Positions 55,613 to 64,000 of a stretch of 64,000 nucleotides of DNA are shown piece after piece; position 1 is the stretch's first letter; the number at the start of each line of letters is the position of its first letter. Source of the stretch: Zygnema cylindricum (taxonomy: Eukaryota; Streptophyta; Zygnematophyceae; Zygnematales; Zygnemataceae). Position numbers and translations under genes: made by a program. The notes under the pieces are model-generated. The model made no database searches, had not been told where the DNA came from, and saw nothing but the letters and a program-made list of their open reading frames with translations. The stretch is taken from the NCBI GenBank assembly GCA_037447655.1, contig JBBHKE010001351.1, forward strand, positions 193,663 to 257,662, written 5' to 3'.

Positions 55613-55897
55613 GTGAGCTTGGTCACCTTAAGAGTGGTGTGCAGAAATTTTATTGTGATAATCAGGTTGTAATCGCTATTTTTGCCAATCCTAAACATCA
55701 TTTTAAAGCCAAACACATGGACATTAGACTCAGTTTTGTAAGAGAGAAAGTAGAAAACAAAATAATCAGTTTAGAGTACCGACCAGATTGTGAGATGGTA
55801 GTAGATATGATGACCAAACCTATGCCTTCCCCTAAGCTAATTTTCTGTAGGGAGAAGTGTGGTATTAAATTAAAGATTGACTAGAAAATAAGGGGAG

Positions 55898-56946
55898 TGT
55901 AGAAATTAATGGTTATTTTAAAGTATTTTCTAGGTCAAACTAGAAATATAAATAGAAGCCAAGGCAGTCTACCTCTGACTTCTCTCTCCAACTCTCAAAC
56001 TTGTTGCATCCACTGAGAAATTAGAGAGGAAGCTTGAGCCATGGCTACCTAGGCTATCCAGAGGTTGACGGGATATAAATATTAGTTTATTTACCATAAG
56101 GGGTTTATTTACTAAAAGAATATGTGATGCCTCCAGGATTTGATCTTGGTATCTGCCGGACCGTAAGCTGCCAGTAGCCGGTAGCATTTTGTTACGTACT
56201 ATAGGGTTTGATATTTAGTTAAACATTAACACGTAGGATTATTTTTTTAACTGAAACACATTTACGGGAGACATAGATCCAGTAATGTAAAAGTACGGAT
56301 TACGGTACGGATAAGAAACGAATACCGAGCATTTATTTCTTTAGCAAAACGAATACCGCGCATGTATTTATTACAGCTACGATAAAATAAGAATTTAATC
56401 AGATAGCTGGAAATAAACGCCAAGATCACGGAAAATGATTTCGGCGGTTTTTGGTCATCGCCACAACGGATGACACGTGGCGGAATGACATTGGATCACG
56501 GCATCTCCGAGGATTAAGGGAGCGAATCCGAATATACCATGTGTCGACATTTAGGCCATGTTGTACACTGTTCGTACACAAAGTACACCGCCAGCTGTAC
56601 TTTTGTGTACGGAAGTGTAATCTGATTAGCTCTGTACATCAGTAGATAGAGTCTGTGAGAGAGATAGAACTTAGAAAAATTAGGAGATAGGACCCTCTCT
56701 CCCTGAGAGCTTTTGTACAAAAGATCAACTTTGACCCTCCATAACTTACTGCTCAGGGGAGCAAATTCAGAGATTCTTTTTGCTATCGACTCACGGGAGT
56801 CTTGCCTTCACAAAGGTGAAGTTGGTCAGAGTTTTTGTCTGCTAGGGTGGTAGTTATTCTTGCTGAAACAAAAAGGGGTCACGGTTATCCTAGAGGCTTC
56901 TTAGAAGCTATCCACTCTGAGGACTTATGGAGGTCTCAGAGTTTCA
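55898..56946 (+). repeat. B-family LTR shared between B2 and B3
   Basis: 1,049 bp, TGTAGAAATTAATGG to CAGAGTTTCA, directly after the polypurine AAGGGGAG. It is the 3' LTR of B2 and is followed at once by another internal region (B3). This gives the LTR-internal-LTR-internal order expected from recombination between elements. Confidence 0.85.
56120..56195 (-). other. tRNA-like block inside the shared LTR (antisense)
   Basis: On the minus strand: GTAACAAAATGCTACCGGC, then ACCAAGATCAAATCCTGG (T-arm hairpin with B box) and GAGGCATC. The stem CCAAGA/TCCTGG pairs partly. It is decayed but colinear with the other copies. Confidence 0.45.
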
Positions 56947-59132
56947 TGGACAACAGGTTATGGGCCCACACCCATGGCTATCCATATTTGATGGATCAAA
57001 ATATCATTACTAGAAGTGTGCGCTCGAGAGCTATTTCGATATGATGCATCTAATGGATGTGGTGGACGGTATCTTGGCTGTAACATCAAATGGATGGATA
57101 AGGAAAAATCATGAGTGTCTTAGGTTTATGAAGAACTCCTTGATTGAGGATTTGGTAATGTCATACCTAAGTTTTAAAAAGGTAGCTAAATTATAGAAGT
57201 GCTTAGAATGTATGTATGCAAAGACCTATTTATATGATTAGCTTAGCATTGTTACCAAAATAGTTGAACACAAGTATGTAGGAGGTAGTATGGAGAAATA
57301 CTGTATTGACTTACAAGTATTATTTGCTGAAAATTATTTTGCAGGAGGAAACTTTACAAATGCTCAACAAGCTATCTTGTTAATGAGAAGTATACCTAAA
57401 GAATATAAGAGTGCACTAGATCGATTGACTTTAATTGATAAAAGGGATTTGAGTTTAATAACAACTAGACGAATTGTTCTAGATGAAGAGGCTAATAGAA
57501 AAGTTATATCAAGTGAAAAAAATATAAAGGAATCAAAGTCTTAGTTTCAGAAAATTAAAGGAAATAGTGAGTTCGGAGATCGACCTAACAATTGTTTTTA
57601 CTGTAATGATTTAGGACATACCTTTAGGGTATGTGCATCATATAAAAGTGCATGTGTTTCAGGGAATTTCAGAGATGGATGGGACAACAACCTTGTCCGA
57701 CCCTCAACAAGAAGGGAATCAAGTGCTTTCGTAAGTGAGAGACAAGAATTGATAGATGATAAAAGACATACACCGTGTGTTGACAAATTTATTTATTTAC
57801 CGACCTTTTTTGTTATTTGGAATGTGGAGAAAGAGGTGACAGAAAAGAATCCGGTTATTGTCAATATAACCTATGACAGATTGGTGAGTGACACACACTT
57901 ACTAAAGGAAGAGGCAACTACAATAAGAGAAGTTGAAGAAAGTGATGGGCACATGGAAGTGGAAGGAACTCGAAACCTTATTGTCGCAAAAATTGGTGAG
58001 GATAAAGAAGAGAGTGAAAAATACTCGGTTTGTGCAACTCCTTTTTGTGATAAATTGGCATGTGAGCATGACGTACAAGGAGAAGAGATTCATAAAGTAA
58101 GGGGAGTTAAAGAAGTAAACTTAAAATTGGTTGAAGTAAATTCTTTAGAAATACAGAACACTGATATGAAAATAGAACTTCGAGAAAGGGAAAGAGAAGA
58201 TGATGAGATAGAAAAGAGTGATTTTACACAAAATGGGGAATTAACATCAGAAGTAGAAACTACTGCGGGTTTAAAAACTATTCAACTCTGCGAAATACAG
58301 GTAAAAACTGTTAAGAAAATAAGGCTAAAGAAATAAGTTCATGAGAGCGGAAAAGGTCATAAATCTGGAGGAATATGGAAAATAAAAAGGAATCGTAGGA
58401 AGAGGAAAGAGTAGCTTACTGAAAAGAGGGTCAAATTGAAGATATTGAATATACATACGCTTAAGAGAAGTGGCATATCTATAGAAAAAGACCAAAAATT
58501 AGTAAGAGAAAACTACACTTTATAGAGGTAATGGGACGGGAAACCATGGAAAAACTATGGAAAGATCAGATAGTCATAAAAAACTAAGAAAAAGAGACAG
58601 ATTGCTGAAAAATAGTTGGAGAAAAAGCATGTTACAAAATCGATCACACTGAAGATCGCAACGGGAAACAGTGAGAGAATGTGTAACAGGAAAATGGGAA
58701 GACGTGAACGAAATTAGAAGAAATTTCATAAGAATTTGGTGTAGTAGCGTCAGTAACATACATCTAAGGAAGTGGAGGGAGTGGAAGTATCGAGCAGGAG
58801 AGAATGTGCAACAATTGTTTGATAAAAGTGTGTAGGTGATAGATTTCCTGCAAATTTGATAACATGGCTAAGTGACGAAGACGAGTGGAAATTCGGATTT
58901 ACAGGAGAGGTGTTATGGCAATAGTGAAGGTACAGTTTGGCATTTATGGTAACGTCGGCAAAGCACTGGTGATGTGTTGTTTTTGCTAAAATTCTTCTAT
59001 GATGAATAGTGGAGGTTGATAGAGAATTTTGAATATTTAAATATTTTTTTATTCATTATTTTGTTTGTGTATTTATTAGAGTAGAAATATATGCATACAC
59101 AATGGACTACTGAGTCTAAAGCTTTATGGGAG
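56947..59132 (+). mobile_element. B3: gag-bearing internal region without recognisable pol
   Basis: Runs from the end of the shared LTR to a GGGAG|TGTTGAATTTG junction at 59,133, which looks like a polypurine tract and the start of a 3' LTR. About 95 bp of that LTR remain before the next element. Only gag and a long acidic frame are seen, in 2.2 kb where pol would need about 3 kb. Confidence 0.55.
57059..58336 (+). pseudogene. B3 gag fused to a non-pol acidic region
   Basis: One frame from about 57,059. It has gag-like SNGWIRKNHECLRFMKNSLI, then GGSMEKYCIDLQVLFAENYF and SIPKEYKSALDRLT. A zinc knuckle CFYCNDLGHTFRVC lies near 57,595-57,636. After the knuckle about 230 residues continue to 58,336, rich in Glu, Asp and Lys (EEATTIREVEESDGHMEVEG, REREREDDEIEKSDF), with no protease DSGA, integrase or RT motif. 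Known stops are two in the gag core before 57,290 and a TAG at 57,542. The second part (57,749-58,336) is free of stops, which is notable next to the decayed neighbours. Function unknown. Confidence 0.6.
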
Positions 59133-59228
59133 TGTTGAATTTGAAAGCTTTTGTCTTAGTAGATAAAGTTGTTTAAAGGGTAGTCAGTGGTACTTCCGAG
59201 TGTAGTCCATGGCTGAAATAGGCTATGG

Positions 59229-62200
59229 ACAACAAATTCAACCTCCTTCGCAACGACCAAATCACGTTTGAAGTACCATTAAATTCTGATACGTTTTGTC
59301 CTTTTGTGAAATACAAGATTCTTGACCAATGCCATCAAACTCATACTGTCAGAGTAAATTTTCATATAGCCAATAGAAATCTTTGATTCTCCAATTAACT
59401 CCTTGATCCAAACTGACGCCTTAGAAGTAAGACACGCGGCAATATACTCAACTTTGGTTCAACTTAGTGCGACAGTCGGCTGAAGTCGTGAGATCCAAGA
59501 AATTGTCGCGCCGCCAAATACAAATGCATAACCGGACGTTGACTTTACTGTATCAAAGTTGTTGCCCCAGTCCGTATCACAAAATCCCGCGCAAATGAAA
59601 GACACCTGTCCATATTGAAATAATTATCCAATCTCAATTGTACCTGGAAGGTAATGAAAGATTCTTTTCATGGCTTTCCTATGAATCTTCTTAGGAGCCT
59701 GACAGAAACGGCTCACAACAGATACTACGGGTGAAATATTCGGTCGCGTGGCCACACTTAAATATATCAAACTTCCAACGGCCTCTTGATAGGGCACGTG
59801 GACAATTTCCTTCCCTCAAATTTGTGATATTGTAGTTTGGAATCTAGTGGTGTAAAGACCGGCTTAGAATCCAACATTGGAAATTTTGTCAGTACTTCTC
59901 TACAATATTGCGCTTGCGATAATTTAATATCCCCATTATCTTACCTTAAAACTTCCACTCTAAGAATATATTGTACTTCCCCCAAATTTTTGACTTTAAA
60001 ATGTAGTCGTAGGTACTCTTTCAATTCTCCAATTCGCGTCAACTTGTCACCTATCATTAAAAAATCATCCACATACATAGAAAAAATGATTTGATCCTCC
60101 CACTCACCTTTTACGTAAACTCTAGAATTTGAAACTGTTCGTACGAATCCAAATTTGGTAAGGACCTTGTGTAATCGTAAATACCAAGTCCTTGGTGCTT
60201 GCTTTAATTTGTACAAGGACTTTCGCAGCTGCCATACCTTCCCCTCCTTCGACACTACTCTTTTTGAAACCTTCATATAAACCTCCTCCTCTAAGTCACC
60301 ATTGAAGAACGTCGTCTCTACGTCCATTTGGTGAATGTGCTTCTTACCGGCAGTGACAATAGCAATAATCATCCTCAATGAATCAAACTTCTCGACCGAT
60401 GTATATGTCTCCGTATGATCTATCCCCTCCCCTTGTTGAAGGCCCTTGCAAACTAACCGAGCCTTATGTTTTACTACTTCCCCCAATGCACCAATTTTGG
60501 TTTTAAAGGTCCATTTTGCACCAATTTTGGCTTTAAAGGTCCATTTTGCACCAATAGCCTTTTTACCCTGCTATAGTCTTACCTCCTCAAAAGTACGGTT
60601 TTCAATAATTGATTAAAGTTCTCTTTCCCATACTGGTGTCTAATGCTTTTCCCAATCGTATGATTTTGTGCTTCCAAATACGATAGCGGATCGCCCGGCT
60701 TGTTTTCACATAATGATTGCTTTAAAAAAAAAATCATCCTCCCTCTCCGCCGAAATAAAATAATATGAATTCTCCATATTCCCTTTACCAACAATTGAAA
60801 AAAGAGTTGGTTTCTTACCCTTATTTTCATGCATACTCCTATTCGGCTCAAGTTCTTTCTCCTCCGTCGTTGGTTTCTCAAATTCTTTCTCTTACGTCGT
60901 TGGTTTCTCAAATTCTTTCTCCTCCCTCGCTTGTTCCTGTTCAATTATATTCGGTTCACTTGATTTAGAAGACGAAGATTTCCTCGTGTTCGAAGACATT
61001 CGGGAATTTTCGCTTCGCGAATCCCTACTAATGTTACCAAAATTTACATTCTCCACAATTTTACCTTTCCCCCTCTTAACATTAGTGGTGGATTCTGGCT
61101 CAATTTCCGAATCCGAACCCTGAATGTCATTAAGATCACCAATTTCAATTTCTTTATGGAAGTCAAGATTCGAATGTCGCTTAGCCGATCGAGAGCTTGT
61201 GGATAATAATTCCTTGTGAAAATCCACATTCCTCGATTCCTCAATGATATTTCGAATCGGATCATAAACTTGATAAAGACTCCTTTTTTCACTTTATCCA
61301 ACGAAATAACCACTCTAACTCGTCGATGCAAACTTACCATTCATTTTTTGTGATTGATTACAAACGGACGCACGGCATCCCTAAATCCGAATGTGGTGTA
61401 GAGTAGCCTTTCGCCCATACCACAACTTATACGAAGTTTTATCACTTGAAATTGATCTAATTTGTTGATTGCAATTATAATTTGTCGTCAATATCACATC
61501 ACCCCATAAATTGATGCTTTTTTCGGATCCATTTACCATGGATCGTACTATTTTTTTAAACATACGATTCTTCCTCTCGCCAATGACATTAGATTCCGAT
61601 GAGTAAGATGCGGTATATTGATGAGAAATTCCCCACTCTTTACAACAAGGATCAAAAGCAAGAAACTCCCCTCTATTGTCCGATCTAATAAATTTTAATT
61701 TTCTCCCACATTGCTTTTCGGCCATCACATGCCACTCTTGAAAGCGTTAAAATGCTTCAGATTTGTGTTTAAGTAATATTACCCATGTGAAGCGAGAGAA
61801 GTCGTCCACCACCACCATAATATGTTTTTTTCCTCTGATCGTCTCCGGTTTGACGTCCTCACATGAATCAATATGCACAAGATCAAGCGGACGCTTAGAT
61901 CGATGCGTTGTACCCTTAGCCAGATGCGACTTTCGGATTTGTTAGTGCTTACTACATCCATTGCACCCGTTAATTTTTTCTCCTGACGCCAAATCCAATT
62001 TTTTTAGACTTTCATTTTTAATCATGCGTCATTAATTTGCCCCGATGTGTGACACATACGGTGGTGTGTGACAAAAATCGCCTTTTAATTTAGAGATCTG
62101 CGAAATAATACCCGCGAAATTTGGGGGGGATATAATTTTAGGCCAACGCCATATTAATCGGCTGTGCATAAATTTTGTCACTTCACCTAACCCTATCCGG

Positions 62201-63509
62201 TCGTGCAATTTTTATTGTGGAGTCTTCGTACGGGAGGACGCTGCAGCCTGCTCGATGTATTTCTGGTACGCTGAGATGGTTCACTGAACCTTCACATAGG
62301 TAGAAAACATTTATTAGTTCAAATTGCGTCAGTTTTTCGACGCCACGTGAGTGTGAATTTGGTAAGCCCAATTGTACAGTACCCATTGTACCAATTGAAA
62401 GTACTTTTCCACTTGAGACGGTGATTTGTTTCAGTTACGTGAATTGGCCCATATTGTGAAAAAATACATGTCCGTACAAACGTGGTGTGACGCGCCAAAA
62501 TGGATGATCCACTCTTTTTCGTGTATCATAGTACTATCAACAAGTCAAACGATAGGCTAAGGGCAGATAATGTTTGCGCCTCTCCTCGTTCGTTGTCGCC
62601 AAAGAAATGTTCTCCTCTACTTTCATGGTTGCCTTCGCGGCCACCGCGGCCGCGAAGTTGACCGCCGCCACGCCCAGTGTATCGGCTGCCGCTGTCTCCT
62701 CTATCGCCGATATCTCCTCTTCCACCGCCGTCTCTAGTTACGGCTTTTGCGTAACATTGGGGGCATATATGGCCCCATTTACCGCAAAAGTGACATTTAT
62801 GCTCCTTATTCGGGCAAGAAGCCGTCATATGAGCAAGATTGCCGCATTGAAAACAAGCAATATTGGTCAAATATGGATATCCGCGCTGGGCAGGACATCT
62901 CGTGGCCCTTTCATGTCCTCTTCCCCCTCTTCCTCTCGGATTTCCCCCTCTTTTTCCTCCTTTTCCCCTTAAATAATTTAGATAAGGCGTTTGTGGTGTT
63001 GTCGCATTGAGGGAAATGGTCGGTTGCGGTCCCCTTGATGAACTCAACGATTCGTCTTGGTCGATTTAAGAAATGTGATAATCGAGTCCAAAGCATTTGA
63101 ATCCTTTGATAAAAGAATGTCCCTTGAATGCTTCTTTTTCTTCGGTATGGCATGTGTGAAGACCGATGCCTTATCACTCTCATTGATAAACTTTCCCAAA
63201 TTTGCGAGTTGCTCGATAATAATGTTAAATCTCTTTGCGGCCTCTCGAATGATTCGTTTGGTTTCACCTTGAAGGATGTATAGTCGGTATAAATGTGTTG
63301 TCCCTTATTTTGAAGACCTTTTCCCAAAATGATTTTCCAGGGCTAGCTAACAATCATAGGCGATTTTTTGAGCGAGCAATAAATCATGTATGGAAGTGCT
63401 ACATGATTGGAATAAACCGCCAACGGCGAAAATATTTTTCTTTGTCTATACGCGATAAGCTCTCCGATCCGACGTAGGCATCTTGTCCACCCCTTTTACC
63501 ACCTTCCAA
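59229..63509 (-). mobile_element. Copia element related to the 35-41 kb one, truncated at both ends
   Basis: The same domain order on the minus strand as the 34,997-41,024 element, with similar sequence but heavier decay. No LTR was found at either end. On the low side it meets the B3 LTR remnant. On the high side gag stops at a run of about 15 G (63,510-63,524) next to a CGATATATCG array. Confidence 0.8.
59229..63509 (-). pseudogene. Decayed copia polyprotein of the truncated element
   Basis: From high to low coordinates: gag (LWKVVKGVDKMPTSDRRAY near 63,500), two zinc knuckles (CFQCGNLAHMTASC, CHFCGKWGHICPQC near 62,770-62,870), and integrase (IRSDNRGEFLAFD, SSESNVIGERKNRMFKK near 61,570-61,710; the catalytic Glu region is altered). 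RT follows at 59,941-60,486 (YVDDFLMIG, HQMDVETTFFNGDLEEEVYM, LKQAPRTWYLRL), then RNase H remains at about 59,230-59,600. A 30-bp in-frame tandem duplication lies at 60,488-60,547 in the RT entry. Stops and shifts occur throughout. Confidence 0.8.
60488..60547. repeat. 30-bp tandem duplication in the RT region
   Basis: GCACCAATTTTGG(T/C)TTTAAA followed by GGTCCATTTT occurs twice in direct succession with one difference, adding ten codons in frame. It is absent from the homologous 36.9-kb region. Confidence 0.85.
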
Positions 63510-63539
63510 AGGGGGGGGGGGGGATTTGGAAAAAAATCA

Positions 63540-63719
63540 TAAAATTTTCATTTTCGATATATCGTCGATACGATATATTGGCGATATATCGGCGAGTTAT
63601 TGCGATAATTTGAAATTCGATATATCGAAGCGATATATCGAAGCGATATATCGAATATCGGGTACATGAAATTCGATATATATCGAATATCGGCAATGGG
63701 TCCTCGATACCCAACACTA
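63540..63719 (-). mobile_element. CGATATATCG palindrome array with hAT-like end
   Basis: CGATATATCG, TCGATATATCGAAG and ATATCG variants recur about ten times between 63,548 and 63,690. The block ends at 63,719 in the inverted terminus TAGTGTTGGGTATCG, shared with 7,304. The low side abuts a poly(G) run and the truncated copia gag. Confidence 0.55.
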
Positions 63720-64000
63720 GTTTTTAAGCTCTCCAGTTGTACGGTTTGAGTGGACCGGAAATGGCGGGATTCGGTGTACATAAAGAAGATAGTGACCTCT
63801 AAGGACTATGCGGCGTGGTCGGTGTTTGTGGTCGCCTGTAGTCCATTGTCGGGCGTGCAAAGGTCATTGGCTCCCATGATTAACAGCGGAATTCAAACGG
63901 TAGCAAACTGCCAAAATAGTACTATATTCGAAAATTGTGCCAGTTTCGTCACCGTACTAAAAATCTTAAATTCGCGCAGTTGATTGGATTCCTATGTCTC
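63720..64000. other. Window end, nothing recognised
   Basis: A short open + frame (77 codons from 63,750) has no recognised content and ends near 63,983. No repeat ends were identified. Confidence 0.35.

Larger units (their letters stand above)
50905..55882 (+). pseudogene. B2 copia polyprotein, with stops, integrase deletion and nested insertion
   Basis: Gag lies at about 51,340-51,640 and its knuckle CHFCKKPGHYMA near 51,785 (the next codon is TAG, where B1 has D). Protease is WIVDSGAPMHMC, with Ala in DSGA followed by Pro. Integrase HHCC (WRKRLGHLNLDKLRE, CSGCALGK) runs into VHTNIWGP, where the first catalytic Asp is Asn. After AERLNRTLF (52,948) about 450 bp of integrase C-terminus seen in B1 is missing. 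RT follows (YKARLVAKGFIQNEGIDYEE, HQMDIKTAFLHGELEEEIF, FIAIYVDDLFVLSKS). RNase H is split by the solo LTR and resumes at 55,613 (FYCDNQVVIAIFANPKHHFK). Many stops. Confidence 0.85.
50823..56946 (+). mobile_element. Copia element B2, decayed, with nested solo LTR
   Basis: Retains the last ~80 bp of its 5' LTR (to GAGTTTCA at 50,904), an internal region to 55,897 and a full 3' LTR (55,898-56,946). It is interrupted by the solo LTR at 54,517-55,612. The retained 5' LTR tail matches the end of its 3' LTR (GGTTATCCTAGAGGCTT, CCACTCTGAGGACTTAT). Confidence 0.85.

Noticed and set aside
1-64000. CRISPR arrays, rRNA genes, bacterial operons
   Set aside because: None seen; the repeats present are TIR elements, LTRs or microsatellites and the genes are spliced and eukaryotic.

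Overview
This window looks like nuclear DNA from a green-plant-lineage eukaryote. The grounds are spliced genes with GT-AG introns, Ty1/copia retrotransposons with a plant-type initiator-Met primer site, a PAS/receiver signalling protein, and a nucleoside-hydrolase fragment that resembles plant uridine hydrolases. Two features are unlike a typical flowering plant: an ER-membrane UDP-glycosyltransferase of animal-like layout, and long strand-asymmetric purine/pyrimidine tracts around genes. A streptophyte alga or an early-diverging land plant is my guess; the sequence does not settle it.

Layout. 1-6.2 kb: two foldback MITEs, then an intronless UDP-glycosyltransferase gene (2,851-4,656, +) between a pyrimidine-rich leader and purine/pyrimidine tracts. 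6.2-13 kb: AT-rich DNA with a 5'-truncated non-LTR retroelement 3' end (7,485-8,644, -), a cluster of three hairpins near 9.95 kb and more MITEs. 13.06-16.58 kb: a seven-exon gene (-) for a 516-residue protein with a PAS domain and a degenerate receiver domain, and no kinase between them. 18.9-21.5 kb: MITE cluster. 22.1-23.3 kb: a 1.1-kb CT-rich simple-sequence tract. 26.4-30.3 kb: two divergently transcribed coiled-coil genes. 30.7-31.4 kb: two exons of a nucleoside hydrolase with the rest missing. 31.4-35 kb: no gene seen. 35-41 kb: a copia element (-) with both LTRs, decayed by stops and frameshifts. 41-44.2 kb: inverted repeats and MITEs.

44.8-63.5 kb is a pile-up of decayed copia elements. 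Two elements on + carry gag-to-RNase H remains. A third + internal region has gag followed by a long non-pol reading frame. A minus-strand 3' fragment and a 1.1-kb solo LTR (5-bp target duplication GTGAG) sit inside them, and a second minus-strand relative of the 35-41 kb element follows. Four LTRs of this family carry a tRNA-like block antisense to the LTR, which is the most unusual structure found.

Probable working host genes are the glycosyltransferase, the PAS/pseudo-receiver gene and the two coiled-coil genes. There is no operon-like coupling. About a third or more of the window is recognisable transposon-derived sequence. No rRNA gene, intact tRNA gene or CRISPR array was seen.
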